From an uncultured Amylibacter sp. (GTDB lineage Bacteria > Pseudomonadota > Alphaproteobacteria > Rhodobacterales > Rhodobacteraceae), in the NCBI GenBank assembly GCA_959347425.1, contig OY365741.1, forward strand, positions 2,008,501 through 2,072,500: DNA of 64,000 nt, given 5' to 3'. The notes under the pieces are model-generated. The model ran no database searches, had not been told where the DNA came from, and worked only from the letters and a program-made list of their open reading frames with translations. A program made the translations under genes and the position numbers. Position 1 is the stretch's first letter. Each line of letters begins with the position of its first letter. Of the stretch, positions 54,021-63,369 are shown piece after piece.

Positions 54021-54464
54021 TCACCACTCCCCAACATTCGCCATGGAAGCCCAGGGCTCTGCCACCGCCAAGGCTTCACCCTCCTGTATCAGCTCCACCG
54101 ACACGCCGTCGGGGGATACCACAAACGCCATCCGCCCATCGCGGGGCGGGCGGTTTATCACAACCCCAGCCGCCGCCAACCGCGCACAAAACGCATAGAT
54201 ATCATCCACGCGGTACGCCAAATGCCCCCAGCTGCGCCCCGTCTCATAAACCTCTTCACTGCCCCAATTATAGGTCAATTCCAGCTCTGGCGCGTGGGTT
54301 GCGATAGCGCGGTCTTTATCCGCAGGGGCGGCCAGAAAAATCAGGGTAAAGCGACCCTGTTCGTTATCCACTCGGCGGGTCTCAACCAGCCCCATTTTAT
54401 CGCACCAGAAGTCCAAGGACTCGGCGATATCGCGCACCCGTATCATCGTATGTATAAATCGCAT
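54021..54464 (-). CDS. gloA: Lactoylglutathione lyase (glyoxalase I)
   Basis: This 147-residue VOC-fold protein has the four metal ligands in the expected places: H5 (MRFIHTMIRV), E62 (LELTYNWG), H81 (WGHLAYRVDD) and E124 (GVSVELIQ). FWCDKMGLVETRR and RPPRDGRMAFVVSPDG are typical GloA text. It isomerises the methylglyoxal-glutathione adduct to S-lactoylglutathione. The 57-bp gap to the next gene suggests a shared transcript. Confidence 0.93.
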   Translation of the reverse strand: MRFIHTMIRVRDIAESLDFWCDKMGLVETRRVDNEQGRFTLIFLAAPADKDRAIATHAPELELTYNWGSEEVYETGRSWGHLAYRVDDIYAFCARLAAAGVVINRPPRDGRMAFVVSPDGVSVELIQEGEALAVAEPWASMANVGEW

Positions 54465-54521
54465 TTGTTTAATCCTTTCAATATCTTATCGCGTGAAACT
54501 CACGCGAAATTCACGCACTAA

Positions 54522-55490
54522 TTACGCACTCTTACCTCGGTTTTTCGGCACGATTTCATAGCCCGCCTCTTCAGGTTCATCATCGGTCATTTCAGCAGGG
54601 AAACCGTCGGCGCGGATATCCAAACCAGTCGCCTCTTCCAGTCGTCTTATGATATTCGGCGACAGCTCGCGTTCGCCAAACCGCGCGATTCCATCCTTGA
54701 AAATATCCACCAACATCGGGCTGATTTCCAACGGCACACCCGCGCGGTCGGCTATCGTTTGGAACAAACCAATATCCTTTAAAACCAAATCCATGGTAAA
54801 GCTAATATCGCGGGAGCCGTTTAAAATCACCTGCGATTCGGTCTCATGAACAAAGCTGGTGCCAGAGGAAATCGCCATAGCTTCGTATGCCGTGCCAAGG
54901 TCCATCCCAGCCGCCTTTGCCACCACCAGAGCCTCCGCACAGGTCACCAAATTCGCCGTCGCCAGATAATTTGTAAGCACTTTCAAAATGCTCGCGCTGC
55001 CCAAATCGCCCGTGTGCAGAACCCGCCGACCCATAGTCGTCAGCAACGGCAGAATCACCTCAAAAGTCGCACGGTCGCAACCCGCGAAAATGCTGATATT
55101 GCCCGTGTCGGCGCGATGACACCCGCCAGAAACGGGGCAATCCACCGCCAAACCGCCTGCGGCTATGACTTTTGCGCCGAGACGTTTGACCTCTGCCTCG
55201 TCCGTTGTCGACATTTCCATCCATATTTTGCCTGCGGTTATTTCCGCGAGCATGCCGTTCGTGCCCTCCATCACCGCCGCGCTGGCGGCTGGGCTGGGTA
55301 GGCAGGTGATGACGGCATCGCATGTGCGCATCAGGTTGGCGGGCGATTTGCCATCGCTCGCGCCCTTGTTTATAGCGGTTTGCACCAACGCGGGGTCGAG
55401 GTCATGCACCGCGACCGTGTGTCCGTTACGCAGCAAACTGCCCGATAATTTTCCCCCGACATTGCCGAGCCCGATAAATCCTATTTTCAT
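54522..55490 (-). CDS. NAD(P)-dependent beta-hydroxyacid dehydrogenase (3-hydroxyisobutyrate dehydrogenase family)
   Basis: This 322-residue protein has the dinucleotide-binding start MKIGFIGLGNVGGKLSGSLL, the substrate loop DCPVSGGCHRADTG and the catalytic Lys region (GDLGSASILKVLTNYLA). The family oxidises beta-hydroxy acids such as 3-hydroxyisobutyrate, tartronate semialdehyde or related. A C-terminal acidic extension (MTDDEPEEAGYEIVP) is extra. The substrate is not predictable; a TRAP system for organic acids lies next to it on the other strand. Confidence 0.85.
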   Translation of the reverse strand: MKIGFIGLGNVGGKLSGSLLRNGHTVAVHDLDPALVQTAINKGASDGKSPANLMRTCDAVITCLPSPAASAAVMEGTNGMLAEITAGKIWMEMSTTDEAEVKRLGAKVIAAGGLAVDCPVSGGCHRADTGNISIFAGCDRATFEVILPLLTTMGRRVLHTGDLGSASILKVLTNYLATANLVTCAEALVVAKAAGMDLGTAYEAMAISSGTSFVHETESQVILNGSRDISFTMDLVLKDIGLFQTIADRAGVPLEISPMLVDIFKDGIARFGERELSPNIIRRLEEATGLDIRADGFPAEMTDDEPEEAGYEIVPKNRGKSA

Positions 55491-55580
55491 GGTTGTGTTC
55501 CTTTTTGTGTTTGTAGGTTTATTTGCGGGTATTATGCCGAATTTTGCAAAATTTGCAAGAGGTTTTTTTTAATAATGAAG

Positions 55581-55616
55581 AACTAAAACCACTAATCACT
55601 CATCACTAATCACTAA
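55581..55616. repeat. Heptamer array (CTAATCA type)
   Basis: Units ACTAATCACTCATCACTAAT and so on, eight bases before the promoter of the TRAP binding-protein gene. Confidence 0.75.
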
Positions 55617-55623
55617 AAAACCC

Positions 55624-55651
55624 TTGCATCCCCGCCAAATTATGCTAGCCT
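55624..55651 (+). promoter_or_regulatory. Promoter of the TRAP binding protein, shared with the TRAP permease operon
   Basis: TTGCAT (55624-55629), a 16-bp spacer and TG-C-TAGCCT (hexamer 55646-55651). The whole stretch, spacer included, is identical over about 26 bp to the promoter at 63370-63397 on the other strand. Confidence 0.65.
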
Positions 55652-55709
55652 TTACCGATAAGGTGCATAAAAACCTTAAAAACAGACTAAAACATTAAAG
55701 GAGAAAACA

Positions 55710-56792
55710 ATGGAACGTCGTAAATTTTTAACAGGTGCTGCCCTCGCGGGTACTGCCACAACTTTGGCTGCCCCCGCTATTGCGCAATCGCGGGTGGAGA
55801 TGGCTATCGTATCCACTTGGCCTCGGGATTTTCCGGGTTTGGGCTTGCCAGCGCAACGCTTGGCGGCACGGATACAAGAGCTGACCGATGGTGAAATCCA
55901 AGTCACCTATTTTGCCGCGGGTGAGCGGGTCGGCGCGTTTGATTCGTTTGATAACGTGGCGAACGGCGATTCGCAGGGCTATGTCGGGGCAGAGTATTAT
56001 TGGCGCGGCAAACATCCGGGATTCGCGCCCTTTACCGCCATTCCTTTTGGCTTGACGGCGGGTGAGATTGACGCATGGATTAAATTCGGTGGCGGGCAGG
56101 AGCTTTGGGACGAATTGTCCGATGGTTTCGGCATCAAAGCGGTAGCCATGGGCAACACAGGCGTGCAAATGGGCGGTTGGTTTAATAAAGAAATCAACTC
56201 TGCCGATGATTTGAAAGGGCTGAAAATGCGTATTCCGGGGCTTGGCGGGGACGTTATGGCTAAATTGGGCGCGTCACCCGTATCTTTGCCCGGCGGGCAG
56301 ATTTATGAAAACCTAGTTTCTGGCGCGATTGACGCGACAGAGTGGGTTGGCCCGTTCAACGATTATTTCATGAAGTTTTATGAAGCCGCGAAGTATTATT
56401 ACTATCCCGGTATGCATGAGCCAGGTGCACAGTTGGCACTGGGCATGAATGCGTCGTTCTGGAATGGGTTGTCAAAGACTCACCAAGAAATCATCAAGGC
56501 CGCATCGGCGGAAGAAAACGCGGCTACGCTGGCGGAGACTAACGCCAATAACGGGCAGTTTTTGAACCGTTTGGTTAATGACCACGGTGTGGAATTGCGT
56601 GAGTTTAACGATGATATCTATGATTCGTTTGGCGAGGCTGCGGCGGAAGTGATTGAAGAAGCACGGACGCATGATGAACTGGCTACGCGGATTTATGATA
56701 GCCATCTGCAAGCGCGGTCGGAAATCGGTGCGTGGACGGCTCTGTCGGATACCGCCTATGTTATCAAGCGGAATGGCGTGTTGAATCGCTAG
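55710..56792 (+). CDS. TRAP transporter solute-binding protein (DctP family), Tat-exported
   Basis: This 360-residue protein has a twin-arginine signal (MERRKFLTGAALAGTATTLAAPAIAQ). DctP features follow: LKGLKMRIPGLGGDVMAKLGASPVSLPGGQIYENLVSGAIDATEWVG includes the conserved Arg and the Trp-Gly of the ligand site typical of the 2-oxo-acid/lactate branch. The permeases that match it lie 3-6 kb away on the minus strand (59737-63335) under a nearly identical promoter. A terminator follows. Confidence 0.92.
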   Translation: MERRKFLTGAALAGTATTLAAPAIAQSRVEMAIVSTWPRDFPGLGLPAQRLAARIQELTDGEIQVTYFAAGERVGAFDSFDNVANGDSQGYVGAEYYWRGKHPGFAPFTAIPFGLTAGEIDAWIKFGGGQELWDELSDGFGIKAVAMGNTGVQMGGWFNKEINSADDLKGLKMRIPGLGGDVMAKLGASPVSLPGGQIYENLVSGAIDATEWVGPFNDYFMKFYEAAKYYYYPGMHEPGAQLALGMNASFWNGLSKTHQEIIKAASAEENAATLAETNANNGQFLNRLVNDHGVELREFNDDIYDSFGEAAAEVIEEARTHDELATRIYDSHLQARSEIGAWTALSDTAYVIKRNGVLNR

Positions 56793-56807
56793 ATTTGCGT
56801 GAATAAG

Positions 56808-56842
56808 AATAAGGTTAGCCCTGCGGGGCTGACCTTTTTTTT
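56808..56842 (+). terminator. Rho-independent terminator of the TRAP binding-protein gene
   Basis: AAGGTTAGCCC and GGGGCTGACCTT pair around TGC, followed by TTTTTT; a TTAGTTA heptamer array (56841-56873) follows at once. Confidence 0.92.
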
Positions 56843-56883
56843 AGTTATTAGTTATTAGTTATTAGTTGTTAGTTTTTTTGGGC

Positions 56884-56912
56884 TTGATTGTGTGGCGAAT
56901 TGTGTTTATAGT
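56884..56912 (+). promoter_or_regulatory. Predicted promoter of the second Cys-rich lipoprotein
   Basis: TTGATT (56884-56889), 17 bp, TATAGT (56907-56912). The -10 context TGTTTATAGT is shared with the promoter of the large lipoprotein at 26473. Confidence 0.45.
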
Positions 56913-56955
56913 GATTTGAAAATGGAAAAAATCACCAGCCCAAAGGGACACGCTC

Positions 56956-59094
56956 ATGCCATATATCAAACTTTTAACCGTTCTTGCAGGGCTGGCTTTA
57001 TTGACCGCTTGCGGGGGTGCAACTGCCGATAAAGCGGGCGGTGATACGAACACGGGCGAAGTCAGCACCACGGATTGCACCGCAACCCCGTTTGATACCA
57101 ATTGCGATGCGGTTGAGTCCGCGATAACTTCACGCCAAACCACGTGTTTTGCGAGTGCAACGGCAAACCGAAGATGTGGTGTCGTTATCGCGGGTGCTTG
57201 CGTGGCGAATCCGTTTAGAGCAGAGACCGCTTGCATGGCTGATACCTATCTGCCCGCCCGAATCGCTGAGTGTATAAAAGGCGGGGAAGCGGATGAGGGA
57301 AAGTGTGCGACCATTACGACCGATGCCGAGAAGAACACCATGATAACCTCTTGCCTAAAAAACCCGTTTGATATTGTATGCAAGATGACCGTTGCCGACT
57401 TTGCCACTTATACCGACACTGCACGGATGAATCGGCTGGATTTTTGCGATAATAACGCGAATGTGGCAAACACGCTTTGCACGGATAATAATGTGGTGAT
57501 TATTTGCGGGATTGACCCGTTTAATGCGATTTGCTTTACAGGTGATACCTATCTGTCCCCGCGAATCACCGATTGTATAAAGACTGAAAACACGGGGATT
57601 GCAAAGTGCAATACTCTTTTGTCTGATACCGCGATGAATACCGAGCTAACCGATTGCCTAACAAACCCGTTTGCCACGGCATGCGAGTCCGTTACCGCCT
57701 TTACCGATTTTGCACTGGCACGAACGAATCGGCTAACCTTTTGCAATGATAGCGATAATGTGGCAAACGGGCTTTGCACGGGTGAAAATCTAATGAATGT
57801 TTGTGTTGCTGACTCGTTTAATGCGATTTGCTTTGCAGGTGATACCTATCTGCCCGCCCGAGTCAACAATTGTATAACAGATGGCAACGCGGGGGAAACA
57901 AAGTGTGATAATCTTTTCACCGCGTCCGCGTCAAATGACTGCCTAACCAATCCCTTTACCGATGCGTGTGAAGCGGATGGGGCTTTTGGCACTTACGCGG
58001 GTATGGCACGAACGAAACGAGAGACCTTTTGTGAGAGCGGTAGCGGTGAGATTTGCACCGCCCTAACCACTTGTCAAGATAACCCTTTTGACCCAAGCTG
58101 TGAATCGTATTTTGAATCCGCAAAAATCCCCCATTGTATAGAAGATAGCAACGGGGATGAAACAAGATGTGAGAATCTTTTCACCGAATCCGCGGCAAAT
58201 AATTGCCTAATCAATCCCTTTACCGATGCTTGCGCTTCGGCTACGGAATTTACCAGCTATTTGACAGATGCACGGATGAATCGGGATACCTTTTGTGAAA
58301 CCAATCCAAGCGATGCAGTTTGCGATACCTTGAACCTTTGCAATGGGAATCCTTTTGCGACAGCGTGCGAGGCGTATTTTCAACCCGCACGAGTCAATCT
58401 TTGCGGTGGTGCAACCGATTTTGCCACCTGCGTTAATGTTGGCGATTTACCCACCTATGAAACCAAACCAAATGAGAGAACATTAAGTGGGCTTTTGACG
58501 GCAACAGCGACTGGGCTGAATACGACCGATATACAATTTGTAGGTTTTCCTCCTCGTACTATATCAACCCCCCTCACCATAGGTCGGCGGGGTGGCGCGG
58601 GTACAACAGACTCCCCGAATACAAACCCCGATGGTTTTGCCTATTTTGTAACGAATAGCTCAGCAGCGTTTATAGGCTATGCTGGAATTTTACCGACAAC
58701 CAATTTGGGTGCACCTTTAGCAATGCAACCAGCGAATGCGGTTTGGGCAGGGCATTTTAGCACGGGGACGACAACCAATATAGCTGTTAATTACTTTGTT
58801 GATTTTACCAATGGCAAGTTTGGCTTTAGCAATGATGAGGGAAATGATACTGATGGCACACTTATGAATAATAGCTCAACATTTACTATGGATGCGCATT
58901 TTGGCAGTCATGCCTCTGCGAATGGTTATTCTGCTGGACGGATGGGCGGGACTCTTGTTATAGCAGAAACAGGCGGTGGGGGCGAGGCAGACATAGTGGG
59001 GTTGATTGGGGCAGAGGGTGCGGTTGGTGTTTTTGTAAACGAGGGGGAAAGGGGTGGATTCATTGGCGGTTTCACGGCAACGAATCCCAATTAA
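56956..59094 (+). CDS. Cys-rich NPF-repeat lipoprotein with one TbpB-like module
   Basis: This 712-residue protein has lipobox LALLTACGG, almost identical to that of the 1100-residue protein. Residues about 35-480 are tandem Cys-rich units; about ten [ND]PF-x3-C[ED] motifs (NPFATACE, NPFTDACE, DPFNAICF) alternate with RVNNCITDGNAGETKCDNLF-like segments, suggesting a rod held by disulfides. The last ~190 residues form one beta-rich module with ILPTTNLGAPL and GLIGAEGAVGVFVNEGE, then GGFIGGFTA. The gene lies directly after the TRAP binding protein. The ligand is unknown. Confidence 0.72.
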   Translation: MPYIKLLTVLAGLALLTACGGATADKAGGDTNTGEVSTTDCTATPFDTNCDAVESAITSRQTTCFASATANRRCGVVIAGACVANPFRAETACMADTYLPARIAECIKGGEADEGKCATITTDAEKNTMITSCLKNPFDIVCKMTVADFATYTDTARMNRLDFCDNNANVANTLCTDNNVVIICGIDPFNAICFTGDTYLSPRITDCIKTENTGIAKCNTLLSDTAMNTELTDCLTNPFATACESVTAFTDFALARTNRLTFCNDSDNVANGLCTGENLMNVCVADSFNAICFAGDTYLPARVNNCITDGNAGETKCDNLFTASASNDCLTNPFTDACEADGAFGTYAGMARTKRETFCESGSGEICTALTTCQDNPFDPSCESYFESAKIPHCIEDSNGDETRCENLFTESAANNCLINPFTDACASATEFTSYLTDARMNRDTFCETNPSDAVCDTLNLCNGNPFATACEAYFQPARVNLCGGATDFATCVNVGDLPTYETKPNERTLSGLLTATATGLNTTDIQFVGFPPRTISTPLTIGRRGGAGTTDSPNTNPDGFAYFVTNSSAAFIGYAGILPTTNLGAPLAMQPANAVWAGHFSTGTTTNIAVNYFVDFTNGKFGFSNDEGNDTDGTLMNNSSTFTMDAHFGSHASANGYSAGRMGGTLVIAETGGGGEADIVGLIGAEGAVGVFVNEGERGGFIGGFTATNPN

Positions 59095-59107
59095 ACCTCA
59101 CCCGAAT

Positions 59108-59140
59108 AAAAAACGGGCAGGCTTTCGCCCGCCCGAATTC
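59108..59140. terminator. Bidirectional terminator between convergent genes
   Basis: CGGGCAGGC (59114-59122) pairs with GCCCGCCCG (59127-59135) around TTTC, with one A-C mismatch. On the minus strand TTTTTT follows. Confidence 0.8.
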
Positions 59141-59569
59141 TTATTGAAGATAATGTTCATTATAGCATTTTAAGAAAGGGTCTTTTAAATCAAGTTCTTT
59201 CTCAACGTATTCTACACTGTTTAAAAAATTTATTACAAATGCCTTCAGCATAAGAAGGTCGTAAAAATTAATATCGAGCTTTGATAAAGAATCTTTATCA
59301 CCTGCGTTAAATGCCTCCATAATTTGTTTATATACTTGTATATCGTCAAGTTTATTTGGTACGTTTCCATTAAAACATGCCAGCATTTTGTCTTTAGTAT
59401 CAATTTTAGATTGAATGGCGTTGATGAAATACAATATATTGCTTGCATAACTCTTTATGTTCACAAACCCTTTATAATCTGTACGTATCTTTTCTAAAAG
59501 CTCGTTATCGTTTTTTTTAATAGCACTTATAATATCCTTATATGCTAGTACGTTGTCTATTTTGCTCAT
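59141..59569 (-). CDS. Hypothetical protein with an internal duplication
   Basis: The 142 residues are Lys/Asp/Asn/Ile-rich, with no signal peptide. Two ~62-residue halves match: VLAYKDIISAIKKNDNELLE...LACFN and IQVYKQIMEAFNAGDKDSLS...LKCYN, each mainly helical. I do not recognise the family. It is far more AT-rich than its neighbours, which suggests recent transfer. It has its own terminator and no partner gene. Confidence 0.6.
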   Translation of the reverse strand: MSKIDNVLAYKDIISAIKKNDNELLEKIRTDYKGFVNIKSYASNILYFINAIQSKIDTKDKMLACFNGNVPNKLDDIQVYKQIMEAFNAGDKDSLSKLDINFYDLLMLKAFVINFLNSVEYVEKELDLKDPFLKCYNEHYLQ

Positions 59570-59689
59570 CGTTTGACCCTTTTTTAATAGTGTGATGTTT
59601 TTCTAGCCCTTCTTACAGGTGCGTTGTTTTTATTTTATAACATACAAAAAGAGCAAGTCAAGATTAAAAGTGTAAAAAAGCAACAAATA

Positions 59690-59735
59690 ACTCATAATTC
59701 ACCACTAATCGTTAATCGTTAATCGTTATTAACCC
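59690..59735. repeat. Mixed heptamer array after the TRAP permease
   Basis: CTAATCG and TTAATCG units, preceded by a few TGAATTR-type ones. On the minus strand the permease stop lies 8 bases before the first unit. Confidence 0.75.
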
Positions 59736-59736
59736 G

Positions 59737-62367
59737 CTAAAAATTTAGCGAAATATCACGATGGGCGGCTTGGCAGGCGGATACATATAACGCTTGCTCC
59801 CTACTTAGCCGAGACTGCGCCTTCATCCCCAATGTCCCCCGCAACGCACCCTCATACGCCTCTAACACCACGGTCATATCCGCCGCCGCCGATACCCGCC
59901 AAGACTCCGCCTCTAACATATCCGCCGCCAGAACCAGTTGCTCGCCCGCTTTGCCCGCGTCGGGGGAGCGCGCCTTCATCGCCCGTTCCGCCTTTGACAC
60001 CAAATCCGCAACCGCCGATAGCCCAGCCGACCCACGCACCCAGCTTTTGAACTCACCCAACCGTTCCACTATATCCTTTGGCACTGCCCGCGCCAAGGAC
60101 ACCTGCAACGCCATCAAACCATCACGAGCCACTGCCAAATCCTCATTCGCACGGAGTATCGCCAATAACCCAGCGACAGGCTCATAGGCATCCATCGCCG
60201 TGCGTTCATACAGGCGATAGGCATTGGTGCGGTCTTTCAAAACCGCCTTATACACCGCGTCCGCCTCCGCCCAGCCAGCAGGCACTTCCGCCAAAATACG
60301 TGCCTGTTCGGCGCGGATAGCCACAACCTCGTGCTCAATCAAAGAGGTCTGATCGACGCTGTTGCTCTGCAATCGCTCCGCCTCAGCCTCTAACCTGCGA
60401 ATATCGCGTTCCAACCTGCGGACAAACCGATGCAAGGGGGCATAAACCCTTGCCGCCTCTGCCACCAAATCATCCTGCGCCTGTGCCGCGCGATACAAGG
60501 CAATCGCACGGGGCGCGGAGTCCAGCGCATCGGCAATATCCCCCGCCCACTTATCAGGCAAATCGGCGCGAACACCCGCCAACCCCGCAACCGCCGACAT
60601 AATCCCAGATTCCGCCAGCCCGATATTATCCGCGATATAGTTATTCACGCAGTAATTCAAACGCGGATTGCGCGGGGGAGGGGAGTTATCGGACAACAAG
60701 GACACTCGGTTCGGCAGATAATTCACCAAAGACGGCACATAGGCGACTATCCCCAACGCCCCCAACTGCAATAAAATAAAGGGAATAACCCCCTTATACA
60801 TATTCAGGGTCTTCACGATTTTAGGCGCGACCCCGCGCAAATAAAACAGGGCAAACCCAAACGGCGGGGTTAAAAACGAGGTCTGTATATTCAGCCCAAT
60901 CATCACCCCCAGCCAAACGGCGGTGACATTGGCGGAGGGGTCGGATAGCAAAATAGGCGCGACTATCGGCACGACCACAACGGCTATTTCAATGAAATCA
61001 AGGAAAAACCCAAGGATAAACATCACCGCCATAACGACAAAGAATTTAAACCAGAAGCCGCCTGGCAAGCCTTCTAGGAACTCACGGATTAAATGTTCCC
61101 CGCCAAACGCACGGAAGGCTGCGGTTAAAATCGCCGCGCCCAGCAGGATAATAAACACCAGCGAGGTGGTCTTTGCCGTTTCTATCATAACGGATTCCAG
61201 CGTATTGCTGATTTTGAAAACCCGCCATCCGCTCCAAACCAGCCCCGTTACGATGAAAACACAGGCTATGATAGCCAGAATAACCCCAGCCATATCGTGG
61301 GTTGTGTGGATATTTTTAATGTTCGTGTTAAACATTTGCGTAATAATCACCACGCCAACCAGCCCCGCTACGCACAAAATCGCGGGGGTATAAACCAGCC
61401 GTTTTGACTCGCACAAGCGATAGCCCGCCATCAATAACGCCCCTGCCGCGCCAATCGCACCCGCTTGATTCACCGTGGCTACACCAGACATAATGGAGCC
61501 TAGCACCATAAAAATAAGCACCAAAGGCGGGATTAACGTCAGCAAAACCTTTGCCAGAAACGCGCGGTCAAACCGCCCGTCATACTGCACAGGGGGCGCT
61601 AAGGCGGGGCGCAACCACGCGGCAATCAAAACATAGCCCATATACAACCCCACAAGCACCATGCCTGGGATGAACGCGCCCAAAAACATCTCCCCCGCCG
61701 AGGTGGAAACCACATCAAACTGCGACGGCATAGTCAATTCGCCCGTGTTTTCCTTGTATAAAGCCTTGCGCAAACTGCTGCCTTGGTCGGCGGCACTGGC
61801 CAGCTGGTCGGCTAGGATTATCAAAACAATGGAAGGCGGAATAATCTGCCCAAGCGTGCCAGACGCGGCAATCGTGCCAGTCGCCATGGATTGGGAATAG
61901 TTATTGCGCAGCATCGCGGGCAGGGAAATCAGCCCCATTGCGACAACGGTCGCCCCGACTATCCCCGTGGTTGCCGCCAATAACGCCCCGACAAATATCA
62001 CCGAAATGCCGAGGCCGCCTGGAACGGGTCCGAAAAGCTGTGCCATAGTAATCAGCAAATCCTCTGCTATTCGTGATTTTTGCAGCATAATCCCCATAAA
62101 AATAAAGAGCGGGATAGCGATAAGGGTATCGCGTTCTGCCTCCCAATAAATGCCCCTTAAATTCGTAACCCCCGCCGATAGCCATTGCGACGGGTTGCCT
62201 TGCGCGAAAAACGCCCCCGAATCGCTGGCGAAAATCAACCCGCATAGCCCGGCGAGGGCTATTGTGAATATGGAAACCCCGGGCAGAGCAAAGGCAACAG
62301 GATAACCCGCACCCAAGGCGAAAGCCATCAATCCGACCAGTAATAAAAGGAAAAATAACTCCATCAC
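59737..62367 (-). CDS. TRAP transporter large permease with a 300-residue C-terminal extension
   Basis: This 876-residue protein is twice the usual DctM length. The first ~560 residues are the membrane part: FALPGVSIFTIALAG, GPVPGGLGISVIFVGALLAATTG, ASGTLGQIIPPSIVLIILAD, FLDFIEIAVVVVPIVAPIL and QTSFLTPPFGFALFYLRG are classic. Extra helices sit around residues 330-400. After the last helix (about 545-560) comes a soluble region rich in Ala, Arg and Glu with coiled-coil character (RRLERDIRRLEAEAERLQ). Its job is unknown. It overlaps the small permease by four bases. Confidence 0.9.
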   Translation of the reverse strand: MMELFFLLLLVGLMAFALGAGYPVAFALPGVSIFTIALAGLCGLIFASDSGAFFAQGNPSQWLSAGVTNLRGIYWEAERDTLIAIPLFIFMGIMLQKSRIAEDLLITMAQLFGPVPGGLGISVIFVGALLAATTGIVGATVVAMGLISLPAMLRNNYSQSMATGTIAASGTLGQIIPPSIVLIILADQLASAADQGSSLRKALYKENTGELTMPSQFDVVSTSAGEMFLGAFIPGMVLVGLYMGYVLIAAWLRPALAPPVQYDGRFDRAFLAKVLLTLIPPLVLIFMVLGSIMSGVATVNQAGAIGAAGALLMAGYRLCESKRLVYTPAILCVAGLVGVVIITQMFNTNIKNIHTTHDMAGVILAIIACVFIVTGLVWSGWRVFKISNTLESVMIETAKTTSLVFIILLGAAILTAAFRAFGGEHLIREFLEGLPGGFWFKFFVVMAVMFILGFFLDFIEIAVVVVPIVAPILLSDPSANVTAVWLGVMIGLNIQTSFLTPPFGFALFYLRGVAPKIVKTLNMYKGVIPFILLQLGALGIVAYVPSLVNYLPNRVSLLSDNSPPPRNPRLNYCVNNYIADNIGLAESGIMSAVAGLAGVRADLPDKWAGDIADALDSAPRAIALYRAAQAQDDLVAEAARVYAPLHRFVRRLERDIRRLEAEAERLQSNSVDQTSLIEHEVVAIRAEQARILAEVPAGWAEADAVYKAVLKDRTNAYRLYERTAMDAYEPVAGLLAILRANEDLAVARDGLMALQVSLARAVPKDIVERLGEFKSWVRGSAGLSAVADLVSKAERAMKARSPDAGKAGEQLVLAADMLEAESWRVSAAADMTVVLEAYEGALRGTLGMKAQSRLSREQALYVSACQAAHRDISLNF

Positions 62368-63335
62368 GCGGTGCCTTTCAGTTTAATTGCGTCTGCCTTA
62401 TCCGTGCGGATATCGGCGGAGTCGGGGTCCAGATAATCGGCGGTTGCCGACATCAAATACGCGCTGAATTGCAGCATCATGGACACGGCGAAAACCAGTA
62501 AAAACCCCGCCATCAGGTATTTGACATAGAGCCCAAACCCCGCTTGGCTGGTTTCAAAATTGAGCAAAGGCCCCATAATAATAGCGGTTTTCTGCCCCAT
62601 TCCCAAATACAAAATCGTCCAGCAGAGCGGTATTCCTAAACACAACGAACCATAGGCGTTAATCACTGATTTCGTGCGTGTGGTGAAGCTGGCGTATAGG
62701 ACATCGACCCGCACATGCCCCTCTTCCAACAAGGTGAAAGCACTGGCAAACAGGAACAACGCCCCGTACCAAAACCGCACGAGGTCTGATAAAAACGCCT
62801 GTTCGTAAGAGAAAATAAAGCGGAACAGGACGATTAATAGCTCCGCGATGACTATCAGTAACGCGAGCCAGTGGAAGCCCAGCGTTCGCGTCCGTGTGGC
62901 GGTGATTATGGCTATGATAATGAGGGGGATATGGACGTATGGGCCGCGAAAATGCGACCGTCCAAGGTTTTGTTCCAGGTCTTTGCCCATGAAGGCGGAT
63001 AAAAATCCCTCTACCCGTAGGAATGAAATCAGGGCATCGCCCAGCCCGACCAATAGGACTATGAAAAACCCCGCACGGATAAGGAAGGTGTTTATGTTTG
63101 ATATGGTGTTCGCGTCTTGGGTGAGGGTGGTTGTTTTGGTTTTGTATAGGTAAATCAAGGCGGTAGAGATTAAAGCCAATGTTAATCCCCAGCCCGTTCC
63201 CGCCCCTGCGTTCGCGCCAAATCGGGCGAAAGTGCCAAGGATAAATGCCGTCATCACGCATAAATTGCCCCAGACCAGCAATCGCAGAGCCGTCGGGCTC
63301 GGGTCAAATATGGATTTTTGTCGGGTGGGGGGCAT
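62364..63335 (-). CDS. TRAP transporter small permease (DctQ-like, long form)
   Basis: This 323-residue protein has seven or more hydrophobic helices where the usual small subunit has four. The DctQ core is in the second half (RFWYGALFLFASAFTLLEEGHVRVDVLYASFTTRTKSVINAYGSL; the LEEGHVRVDV box is diagnostic). The N-terminal half adds membrane segments. It is first in the permease operon and overlaps the large subunit by four bases (ATGA). Confidence 0.9.
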   Translation of the reverse strand: MPPTRQKSIFDPSPTALRLLVWGNLCVMTAFILGTFARFGANAGAGTGWGLTLALISTALIYLYKTKTTTLTQDANTISNINTFLIRAGFFIVLLVGLGDALISFLRVEGFLSAFMGKDLEQNLGRSHFRGPYVHIPLIIIAIITATRTRTLGFHWLALLIVIAELLIVLFRFIFSYEQAFLSDLVRFWYGALFLFASAFTLLEEGHVRVDVLYASFTTRTKSVINAYGSLCLGIPLCWTILYLGMGQKTAIIMGPLLNFETSQAGFGLYVKYLMAGFLLVFAVSMMLQFSAYLMSATADYLDPDSADIRTDKADAIKLKGTA

Positions 63336-63369
63336 GGGTTTCCCGTGTTAGAAATTGGATTTATAGGCA

